From JAGRKR01 sp041397725 (GTDB lineage: Bacteria; Pseudomonadota; Alphaproteobacteria; Rhizobiales; Hyphomicrobiaceae), in contig JAWKVZ010000001.1 of NCBI GenBank assembly GCA_041397725.1, forward strand, positions 744,001 to 808,000: DNA of 64,000 nt. Reading direction: 5' to 3'. Made by a program: the position numbers and the translations under genes. Positions 8,104 to 15,052 of the stretch are shown one piece after another. The notes under the pieces were generated by a model. That model had not been told where the DNA came from and did not search any database. It was given only the letters and a program-made list of their open reading frames with translations. Numbering within the stretch: position 1 is the first letter of the stretch; each line of letters opens with the position of its first letter.

Positions 8104-9816
8104 CTATCCAGCGATGACCTTGACGCTGTTGTTCGGCACGACCTTCACGGTCTTGCGCTTCTTGAGGTAGCTGCCGACGACATCCCAGATCGGCGGGCCT
8201 TGCGTGTTCTGGTTGACCGACGCCCAGCCGGCCACGACGTATTCGCGCTGCGGATCGATCGGCTGGCCCGACTTCAGGTGCGTCAGTCCCGAGATGCGCT
8301 TGCCGACGGGCTGGCGGATGTCGATCGTGTAGCCCATGCCGCCAACCCGGACCATGTCGCCACCCTGCTGGTAGTAGGGATCGGGGTTGAAGAGATTGTC
8401 GGCGACGTCTTCGAGGATGTCCTTGAGCGTCGCACCCTTGAAATTCAGCCGGTAGACGGCGGGATAGGTCATGCTGGTGGCGTTGTAGACGTCCTCCCAG
8501 GTGATCGCCTGCCCGGGGAGCAGCGACGAGCCCCAGCGGAAGCCCGGCGACAGCGCGATCTCCGCATCGCGCTCGGCCAGCAGCGCATCGCAGATCATGT
8601 CGTCGAGGGTGCCGTTGAAGTTGCCGCGGCGATAGAGCAGCCCATCGGTGCGGGCCAACTCGGTCTTCAGCATGGCCTCGTGGGGCGCGCGGATCTCCGT
8701 CACCAGCTTGGCCATGGCGGGGTCCGGCGCCACGGCGTCCGTCAGCACGGGAATGAGCGCATAGTTGAAGTCGGTCATGCGCCCACCCTTCACCTCCACG
8801 TCGAGACGCGAGAGGAACTTGGTGTGCGAGCCCGAGGCGATCAGGAGGGTCGAGCCGACCTTTTCGGGACGCGGCAGGGCATCGTGGGTATGCGACGTCA
8901 GGATGATGTCGATCCCCGGCACGCGGCTCGCCATCTTGCGGTCGACGTCGAAGCCGTTGTGCGAGAGCAGGACGACGAGGTCCGCCTTGGCGGCCCGCGC
9001 CGCCTTGACGGCCGCCGCGACGTCGCTCTCACGGATGCCGAACGACCACTTCGGGAACATCCAGCGCGGGTTGGCGATGGGCGTGAACGGGAAGGCCTGA
9101 CCGATGACCGCGATCTTGATGCCGCCCTTCTCGAACATGCGGGTCGACTTGAAGACAGGCTCCTGCCACTCGTCGTCGCGGATATTGCCGGCGAGGAAGG
9201 TCGCCTTGCACTGGCCCGCCTTCTCCTTGTCGCCGAACACCTCGCTGACCCGTTCGGCGCCGAGCGTGAACTCCCAGTGCCCGGTGATCGCCTCGATGCC
9301 CAGCGCGTCGACGATCTTGACCATATCGGCGCCCTTGGACTTCAGCGCCGTGTAGGAGCCGTGCAGCGTATCGCCGCCGTCGAGCAGCAGCGTGCGGTCA
9401 GCGCCGCGCTCGGCCCGGATCGCCTTGATCAGGGTCGCCATGCGATCCATGCCACCGACGCGGCCATACTCCTTGGCCAGCGTGGCGAAATCCGTCGAGG
9501 TCAGGGCGTAGGCGTCGAGCGAGCCGGGCTTGATGGCGAAGGCCTTGAGGAAGTCCTTGTCGGAGATGTGCGGCGGCAGCCCGGCTGCGCTCCCGACGCC
9601 GAGGTTGATCGACGGCTCGCGGAAATAGAGCGGCTTCAGCTGCGCGTGACAGTCCGCCATGTGCAGGATCGTCACCTGCCCCTTCGGCGTGAAGCGCAGC
9701 AGGTCCTCCTGCTTGATGGCCTGCTTCGCGGCGGCCGCCCCGAGGCGACCACTCAATCCCGTGAGTGCAGCCGAGGCCAGAGCCACCTCGAGAAAATCGC
9801 GGCGTGACAGTGACAT
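8104..9816 (-). CDS. soxB: SoxB thiosulfohydrolase
   Basis: SoxB is a periplasmic dimanganese enzyme that hydrolyses the sulfate group from the SoxYZ-bound thiosulfonate. The 570-residue protein opens with a Tat signal (SRRDFLEVALASAAL). The 5'-nucleotidase-family metal motifs are in order: MADCHAQLKP (D55, H57), LDGGDTLHG (D149), FLAGNIRDDEW (N211), LLSHNGFDVD and LTSHTHDALP. The C-terminal 5'-nucleotidase domain follows, with GHWEFTLG between. The length is normal. The start at 9816 opens the Tat motif and has GGGAG seven bases upstream. The next gene upstream, soxX, is 212 bp away across a strong hairpin. Confidence 0.95.
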   Translation of the reverse strand: MSLSRRDFLEVALASAALTGLSGRLGAAAAKQAIKQEDLLRFTPKGQVTILHMADCHAQLKPLYFREPSINLGVGSAAGLPPHISDKDFLKAFAIKPGSLDAYALTSTDFATLAKEYGRVGGMDRMATLIKAIRAERGADRTLLLDGGDTLHGSYTALKSKGADMVKIVDALGIEAITGHWEFTLGAERVSEVFGDKEKAGQCKATFLAGNIRDDEWQEPVFKSTRMFEKGGIKIAVIGQAFPFTPIANPRWMFPKWSFGIRESDVAAAVKAARAAKADLVVLLSHNGFDVDRKMASRVPGIDIILTSHTHDALPRPEKVGSTLLIASGSHTKFLSRLDVEVKGGRMTDFNYALIPVLTDAVAPDPAMAKLVTEIRAPHEAMLKTELARTDGLLYRRGNFNGTLDDMICDALLAERDAEIALSPGFRWGSSLLPGQAITWEDVYNATSMTYPAVYRLNFKGATLKDILEDVADNLFNPDPYYQQGGDMVRVGGMGYTIDIRQPVGKRISGLTHLKSGQPIDPQREYVVAGWASVNQNTQGPPIWDVVGSYLKKRKTVKVVPNNSVKVIAG

Positions 9817-9993
9817 GACGAAACTCCCGGCATCGAGCATCTGTTGGGATCGGCGCCCATCGAGGCGCACACTGCCGGCTCCCGATCCTGGGATGGCTCG
9901 GCGATCGAGGCTTCCGCCCGCCTCGCCCCCGCTCGCACGCGCAGGCGCGTCGGAGCCGTCATCGCTGCAGGGCGAAGGAGGCGAAGGCAAAGG

Positions 9994-10024
9994 GACGGCT
10001 CGCCGCCATGGGCGGCGAGCCGTC
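9994..10024 (-). other. 14-bp perfect hairpin between soxX and soxB
   Basis: The arms at 9994-10007 and 10011-10024 (GACGGCTCGCCGCC and its complement) are perfectly paired around a 3-nt loop. The stem starts 4 nt after the soxX stop codon. Read on the minus strand it is followed by only CCCTTTGCC, a weak U tract. It is therefore more likely an mRNA-stabilising or partially terminating stem than a full terminator. Confidence 0.6.
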
Positions 10025-10028
10025 GGTC

Positions 10029-10658
10029 CTACTTGTTGACCGGACTATCGGGGCTCATGAGCAGTGCCACCAGGTCCTTGATCTGGTCCATGGTGAGCAC
10101 GCCGTTGGCCCCGAAGCGCGGCATGTGCGAGCAGGGGTGAGCACTGTGCGAGTTGTAGATCTGCTCGTAGGCGATCTTCACCTCGGACGCCTTGAACTTG
10201 TGCTTCTTGCCGTAGCCCGCCAGCGAGGGACCGATCGTGCCGAAGGAAAGCTCGGCCGGATCGATCTGATGGCAGGCGTAGCAGTTGGCGCCGCTCGGCA
10301 CGCCGACCTTGTCGTTGTAGCGGCCTCCGCGACCGTCCTGGGCGATCTTCTCGCCCTTCTTCCAGTCGCCCATGAACTTGCCGTCGGCCGGGTACTTGAT
10401 CGAGGCCTTGGCGGCCTTGACGATCGCGTCACCCTGCGCCTTGCTCGGCTTGTTGAGGGTGTCGGAGCACACCTTGAGCGTCTCGTCCGGCACGAGGCGG
10501 GCCGCCCAATCCGGCTTGGCTCCCTTCGGGTTGGAGCCTGCCGGGTCCTTCCAGCTCGCCGCGATGACCTTCTTGATGACGTCGGGCGATACCTTGTCGG
10601 CCGCGATAGCCGGCACGACAAGGGCGACGAGCGCTGCGGCTGCAATGAGCTTTTTCAT
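10029..10658 (-). CDS. soxX: SoxX, c-type cytochrome subunit of SoxAX
   Basis: SoxX is the small monoheme subunit of the SoxAX complex, which joins thiosulfate to the SoxYZ carrier in the periplasm. The 209-residue precursor has a signal peptide (MKKLIAAAALVALVVPAIAA), one heme motif CYACH at residues 126-130 and a probable axial methionine in HPCSHMPRFG (M179). The first half of the mature protein (residues 21-110) is the SoxX-specific extension with a single extra cysteine (VCSDTL). It starts 14 bp after soxA with GGGAG at a suitable distance, so the two are cotranscribed. Confidence 0.93.
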   Translation of the reverse strand: MKKLIAAAALVALVVPAIAADKVSPDVIKKVIAASWKDPAGSNPKGAKPDWAARLVPDETLKVCSDTLNKPSKAQGDAIVKAAKASIKYPADGKFMGDWKKGEKIAQDGRGGRYNDKVGVPSGANCYACHQIDPAELSFGTIGPSLAGYGKKHKFKASEVKIAYEQIYNSHSAHPCSHMPRFGANGVLTMDQIKDLVALLMSPDSPVNK

Positions 10659-10672
10659 GATCTCACTCTCCC

Positions 10673-11494
10673 TCAGCGCTTCATGGCCGGAACTTCGATG
10701 ACGCCACCCTCGCCGAGCTTGGCGAGGTAGAGATTGAGCGCCGACACGGCATCGGAGGCGAAGCCCACGCGCGGCATGCGCATCTGCCGGTAGCAGTCCG
10801 CGAGGCGGTGCTCCATGGTCTTCACCGACTCCGTCGAGACGCGATAGGCAGGCCAAGCCACGATGGTCTTGCGCGTGTCCTCTGGCTTGGTCAGGTCGGG
10901 GAGATCCTGCAGCCGGATTCGCTTGCCGGGCTCAGCATGGCAGGACTGGCAGGAGTAATCGAAGGGACCCGAGCGCATATAGAACAGCTTCTTGCCGACC
11001 TCGAAGGCCTCTTTCTCCTTGGGATGGTCGAGCTTCACGGCGAATTTCATGCCGTTCGACTGCGCACCGACGTAGGACGCCAGGAACTCCATCTCGGAGC
11101 CGCCGACGCCACGGCCCGAGAAGGCCTTCTTGACGATCGCCTTGCCGTCGAGCCCCTGCAGGGTGACCATGCAGTGGAGGATGCGTCCCTCCATCGTCAT
11201 GACGCGGCCGGTATCGGCGAAGTAGCGGGGAAGTTGCGCGAAGGCGCCCTTGACGACACCCGGTCCGAGGCCGAGGTCGCACTTCTCGAGCGAGGCGTTC
11301 TTGGGCCCGCGCTTCTTCTTCCACAGCTCCTCGCCCCGATCGACGTAGAGCGTGCCGGGATTGGCAAACGGGTCCGCCATCATCTCGCGATAGCGTTCGA
11401 TGCCCTTCTTGGTCTCGTCCGCCTGAGCGGCGGGTGCGAGCACGGCGATCGCCAAGCCCGTTGCCAAGACGGCTGTGCAAAACCTGTGCTTCAT
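10673..11494 (-). CDS. soxA: SoxA, single-heme c-type cytochrome subunit of SoxAX
   Basis: SoxA carries the catalytic cysteine of SoxAX. The 273-residue precursor has a signal peptide (cleavage near PAAQA-DETKK), one heme motif CQSCH at residues 182-186, and the active-site cysteine C234 in ADCYRQMRMP, which becomes a persulfide in characterised SoxA. The N-terminal half has no CxxCH. Instead it has two cysteines, C72 (EKCDLGLGPG) and C108 (LHCMVTL), as expected where a disulfide replaces the second heme. This makes it the single-heme type. The ATG at 11494 has GGAGGG upstream. It is the first gene of the local sox transcript. Confidence 0.94.
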   Translation of the reverse strand: MKHRFCTAVLATGLAIAVLAPAAQADETKKGIERYREMMADPFANPGTLYVDRGEELWKKKRGPKNASLEKCDLGLGPGVVKGAFAQLPRYFADTGRVMTMEGRILHCMVTLQGLDGKAIVKKAFSGRGVGGSEMEFLASYVGAQSNGMKFAVKLDHPKEKEAFEVGKKLFYMRSGPFDYSCQSCHAEPGKRIRLQDLPDLTKPEDTRKTIVAWPAYRVSTESVKTMEHRLADCYRQMRMPRVGFASDAVSALNLYLAKLGEGGVIEVPAMKR

Positions 11495-11682
11495 GAGCCG
11501 TAGCCCTCCCTTCCTTGCGCTCGACCACCCGCACGGACCACTCCTCGCCCAGGACGGGCGACGGTCCAGATGCTGGGGTGCCGGCGGCCACGATGGACCG
11601 ACGGCGGGTGGCGTTTCCTCAGGTGGACTGCTTCTTGATTGCCGACACCTCACCGAGGCGCGCGGCCGTTGTGCCCACCGAA

Positions 11683-11705
11683 CATTAGAGCATTAGCATA
11701 TTCGC
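11683..11705. promoter_or_regulatory. AT-rich direct-repeat element upstream of soxA
   Basis: A short AT-rich island in a GC-rich intergenic region holds CATTAG twice (11683-11688 and 11691-11696, 8-bp period), followed by CATATTCG. It lies about 190 bp upstream of soxA. Such islands are typical of ArsR-family (SoxR, BigR) operators in sulfur-oxidising alphaproteobacteria, but no regulator gene is nearby and I cannot confirm a match. Confidence 0.25.
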
Positions 11706-11723
11706 AGACACGACCGAAAGCCC

Positions 11724-12425
11724 TTACTGCACGGGCCGCGCCGCCCAGATCCTGTCGAGCACGGACGGCACCGCGGAAAGCTCCGACACCAGCGCATCGG
11801 CGCCGAGCTCGGCCACGGGCGTGCGGCTGTAGCCGAACGTCACGAGCACCACCGGCACCGCCGCCGCACGAGCCGCACCGACATCGGCGCCGCTGTCACC
11901 GATCAGCACGGCGGCGGCCGGCGCGACGTCGAGGGGCGCCAGCGCGCCGAGCAGAGGCGCGGGATCCGGCTTGCGCGGGAAGCCGCTGGTGCTGCCGACG
12001 ACGCTGCCGAACCGCGCCCTGATGCCCAGCGCCACCAGGATATCCTCGGCGATCTCGGTCGGCTTGTTGGTGCACAGCCCGAGCCTGACGCCGGCCGCGG
12101 CCAGTTCAGCCAGCAATGTCTCGGCGCCCGCATAGAGCCGGGTCTGGCGGGTGGCGCAGCCGCGATAAATTGCGACGAAGCGCGTGGTGATGGCGTCGAT
12201 CTCGGCCTCGCTGGCCGGCCGCTCGTGGGCTGCCAGCGCCCGCTCCACGAGCTTGCGCGCGCCACCTCCGATCATGCCCTTGACGGCCTCGAGGCTGTGT
12301 GCGGCGAGATCCAGCTCGCCCATCATGACATTGAGCGCGTCGGCGAGATCGCCGGCGCTGTCGACCAGCGTGCCGTCGAGATCGAACACGACCGCCTCCG
12401 GAAAACGCCGCCCTCCCGCCGTCAT
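11724..12425 (-). CDS. gph: Phosphoglycolate phosphatase (HAD family)
   Basis: This 233-residue haloacid-dehalogenase-type phosphatase hydrolyses 2-phosphoglycolate to glycolate. HAD motif I is VFDLDGTLVDSAGDLADAL, motif II is LCTNKP, motif III lies around GFPRKPDP, and motif IV is LIGDSGADVGAARAA. The cap insertion between motifs I and II is of normal Gph length. The ATG at 12425 overlaps the pgk stop codon by one base (TGATG), which implies translational coupling. Assignment within the HAD family rests on motif I and the DLADALN phrase; a general sugar-phosphate phosphatase is the alternative. Confidence 0.85.
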   Translation of the reverse strand: MTAGGRRFPEAVVFDLDGTLVDSAGDLADALNVMMGELDLAAHSLEAVKGMIGGGARKLVERALAAHERPASEAEIDAITTRFVAIYRGCATRQTRLYAGAETLLAELAAAGVRLGLCTNKPTEIAEDILVALGIRARFGSVVGSTSGFPRKPDPAPLLGALAPLDVAPAAAVLIGDSGADVGAARAAAVPVVLVTFGYSRTPVAELGADALVSELSAVPSVLDRIWAARPVQ

Positions 12426-13630
12426 CAGCGCACCCTCGCGAGCGCGGCGACACCTGGCAGCTCGCGGCCTTCGAGCCATTCGAGGAAGGCGCCCCCCGCC
12501 GTCGAGACATAGCTGAAGTCGTCCGTCACGGAAGCCGCGTTGAGCGCCGCCACGGTGTCGCCGCCGCCGGCGATGGAGACGAGCGAGCCGGCCTTCGTCA
12601 GCCGCGCCGCCTCGCGCGCGAGCGCGAATGTGCCCTCGCCGAAGGGCGAGACCTCGAAGGCGCCGAGCGGCCCGTTCCAGAGCAGCGTCCGGCAGCCGCC
12701 GAGCGCCGCGCCGAGCGCCTTCACCGTCGCCGGGCCGACGTCGAGGATCATCTGGTCCTGAGGCACCGCCGCGACATCCACCGTCCGGCTCGCCGCCCCC
12801 GCCTCGAATTTCGCCGCCACCACGGCGTCGCTCGGCAGCAGGATGCGGCAGCCGGCCTCGTTGGCGGCCTTCATGATCTCGTGCGCGGTGGCGTGGAAAT
12901 CCGGCTCCGACAGCGAGCGGCCGACGTCGACGCCCTGGGCCTGCAGGAAGGTGTTGGCCATGCCGCCACCGATGACGAGGCTGTCCACCTTGGCGACGAG
13001 GTTGGTGAGGACGGGAATCTTGGTCGAGACCTTGGCGCCGCCGACGACGGCCATGGTCGGGCGCTTCGGGTTGTCGAGCGCTGCGCGCAGTGCGTCGATC
13101 TCCTCCATCATGAGCGGTCCGGCGAAGGCCGGCAGGTGATCGGCGAGGCCAGCCGTCGAGGCGTGGGCGCGGTGGGCGGCGGAGAAGGCGTCGTTGACGT
13201 AGAGGTCGCCGAGCGCCGCCAGGGCCTTGGCGAAGGCGGGATCGTTCTTCTCCTCGCCCTTGTGGAAGCGCGTGTTCTCGAGCACGGCGATGCCGCCCGG
13301 CGCCAGCCCGTCCACCACCTTGGCGGCCGCCTCGCCGATGCAGTCCGGCGCGAAGGCGATCGGCGTCTCCATCAGCTCGGCGAGCATGGCGGCGACGGGG
13401 GCGAGCGAGCTTGCCGGGTCGGGCTGCCCCTTGGGCCGGCCGAAATGCGAGAGCACGACGACCCGGGCGCCGCGCCGGGCGAGGTCGGCGAGGCCCGGCA
13501 CCAGCCGCGCCAGCCGCGTGGTGTCGCCCACCTTGCCGTCGCGCACGGGCACGTTGAGGTCGGCGCGCACCAGCACGCGCTTGCCGGCCACATCCATGCC
13601 GGCCGTGGTCTTGAGCCTGTCGAGATCCAT
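12425..13630 (-). CDS. pgk: Phosphoglycerate kinase
   Basis: The 401-residue enzyme interconverts 1,3-bisphosphoglycerate and 3-phosphoglycerate, making ATP in glycolysis. Visible markers are the N-terminal substrate motif VLVRADLNVPVRDGKV, the LSHFGRPKG loop, the central PTMAVVGGAKVSTKIPVL, and the nucleotide-binding SIAGGGDTVAALNAA near the C terminus. The length is standard. The ATG at 13630 is the family start. gph overlaps its stop codon. No gap gene is in the window; the repeat region lies upstream. Confidence 0.96.
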   Translation of the reverse strand: MDLDRLKTTAGMDVAGKRVLVRADLNVPVRDGKVGDTTRLARLVPGLADLARRGARVVVLSHFGRPKGQPDPASSLAPVAAMLAELMETPIAFAPDCIGEAAAKVVDGLAPGGIAVLENTRFHKGEEKNDPAFAKALAALGDLYVNDAFSAAHRAHASTAGLADHLPAFAGPLMMEEIDALRAALDNPKRPTMAVVGGAKVSTKIPVLTNLVAKVDSLVIGGGMANTFLQAQGVDVGRSLSEPDFHATAHEIMKAANEAGCRILLPSDAVVAAKFEAGAASRTVDVAAVPQDQMILDVGPATVKALGAALGGCRTLLWNGPLGAFEVSPFGEGTFALAREAARLTKAGSLVSIAGGGDTVAALNAASVTDDFSYVSTAGGAFLEWLEGRELPGVAALARVR

Positions 13631-14035
13631 GGGGGCGTCCTCCCGCCGTTGTCTATTCGCTGGCGCATCGCGCGCGTTGGCGTCTGCCTATCGCACGGAG
13701 GCCGTCGGGCGCAACGGACAGGTTGGCGCGTGCGTCGTGGGCGGGCCGTGTCGTCCTCGGGTTCAGCCCGAGGACCCATGGTGCGGCGGGCTCCGAGCAT
13801 GGGCAGGAGCAGGCCGCGAGCGCCGGCCCCAGCCACGACGACCGGAGCAGGTGGAGGAATGGATCCTCGGCCTGAAGCCGAGGATGACAGCGGCGAATGG
13901 GGAGGATGCGAATGAGACCCCGAGTGTGCGTGCGGGAAGGGAGCGCGCACGGCGGCGGTCACTCCCTCATCGTCATGGCCGCGGAGGTGGCGGCTTTTCC
14001 GCATCGTCATGACTGCCGAGGTGGCTGCGGTCATT

Positions 14036-14182
14036 CCCTCATCGTCATGGCCGCGCAGGCGGCCACCCACGCCACTCTCAATCGGGCAGGCGGGAGGGGC
14101 TGGCTCGTCGCCGGTAAGGGTCTGCACGCGTGAACCCGGTCGCGGTCCCTGGAGGCTGGCGTGGGCGGCCGCGGATCTAGGC
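14036..14182. repeat. Long repeat, copy 1 (partial)
   Basis: About 147 bp starting with TCCCTCATCGTCATGGCC and running to GCGTGGGCGGCCGC match the central and distal parts of copies 2 and 3 with few differences. The proximal part found in the other copies is missing. Confidence 0.75.
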
Positions 14183-14197
14183 TGGCACGGCTCCGCC

Positions 14198-14341
14198 ATG
14201 ACGCGGCCGTGACGGAGAGTTGCGGGCATGACGGAGAGCGGTGGCCATGACGGAGAGTTGCGGGCATGACGGAGAGCGGTGGCCATGACGTAGAGCGGCG
14301 GGCATGACGCAGAGCGGCGGCCGTGACGGAGAGCGGTCGCG
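14198..14341. repeat. 19-bp tandem array 1
   Basis: Seven consecutive 19-bp units begin at 14209, 14228, 14247, 14266, 14285, 14304 and 14323, after a truncated unit at 14198. The consensus is RTGACGGAGAGCGGYGGSC, and some units carry TTGCGGGC in the second half. Because 19 is not a multiple of three, each unit shifts frame and the array cannot encode a periodic protein of one-unit repeats. Confidence 0.85.
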
Positions 14342-14537
14342 GACCGTGAGCCGGGCGCGGCGCGGTGGGACGCGCGGCGGCAGCGTCATCCTCATCGTCA
14401 TGGCCGCGCAGGCGGCCACCCACGCCACTCTCAATCGGGCAGGCGGGAGGGGCTGGCTCGTCGCCGGCAGGGGCTGCACGCGTGAACCCGGTCGAGGTCC
14501 CCGAGCCTGGCGTGGGCGGCCGCCTCCGCGGCCGTGA
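14335..14537. repeat. Long repeat, copy 2
   Basis: About 200 bp starting GGTCGCGGACCGTGAGCC, nearly identical to the copy beginning at 14692 (357 bp away). It follows directly on tandem array 1 and leads into tandem array 2. Confidence 0.85.
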
Positions 14538-14550
14538 CAGAGGTGCGGCC

Positions 14551-14664
14551 GTGACGGAGAGCGGTGGCCGTGACGGAGAGCGGTGGCCGTGACGGAGAGC
14601 GGTGGCCGTGACGGAGAGCGGTGGCCGTGACGGAGAGTTGCGGCCGTGACGAGAGCGGCGGGCG
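14551..14664. repeat. 19-bp tandem array 2
   Basis: Units begin at 14551, 14570, 14589, 14608, 14627 and 14646. The first four are identical in GTGACGGAGAGCGGTGGCC. The last is one base short. The exact identity suggests recent slippage or unequal recombination. Confidence 0.88.
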
Positions 14665-14691
14665 CGGGCCGCGAGCGGCGGCCCTAACGCA

Positions 14692-14893
14692 GGTCGCGGA
14701 CCGTGAGCCGGGCGCGGCGCGGTGGGACGCGCGGCGGCAGCGTCATCCTCATCGTCATGGCCGCGCAGGCGGCCACCCACGCCACTCTCAACCGGGCAGG
14801 CGGGAGGGGCTGGCTCGTCGCCGGCAGGGCTGCACGCGTGAACGCGGTCGAGGTCCCTGGAGGCTGGCGTGGGCGGCCGCCTGCGCGGCCGTG
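14692..14893. repeat. Long repeat, copy 3
   Basis: About 200 bp, starting GGTCGCGGACCGTGAGCC, matching copy 2 with a few substitutions and small indels. It is followed by three more 19-bp units at 14891, 14910 and 14929 and by a truncated fourth copy of the repeat head at about 14970-15000. Confidence 0.85.
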
Positions 14894-15052
14894 ACGGAGA
14901 GCGGTGGCCATGACATAGAGCGGCGGGCATGACGGCGAGCGCGGGCCGCGAGCGGAGGCCCTAACGCAGGTCGCGGACCGTGAGCCGGGCGCGGCGCGAT
15001 GGCGCGTCGGGGGCTCTGCCCCCGAGCCCCCGAAGAGGTCAGGATGTAAGGA

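Larger units (their letters stand above)
13631..15052. other. 1.4-kb non-coding region made of repeats
   Basis: No reading frame here has a recognisable start, domain or codon pattern. Apparent proteins on both strands merely echo the DNA repeats. The first 350 bp would hold the pgk promoter. From about 14036 to 15000 the sequence is a composite of 19-bp tandem arrays and three copies of a 150-200-bp element, described separately. Confidence 0.75.

Noticed and set aside
14209..14664. CRISPR array
   Set aside because: The 19-bp units are directly adjacent with no unique spacers, and no cas genes are present.
14031..14930. Long frames with 19-residue repeats across the tandem arrays
   Set aside because: A 19-bp DNA period read in any frame gives a 19-residue protein period automatically. 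Both strands and several frames show it, no start site is supported, and the long repeats appear in different frames.
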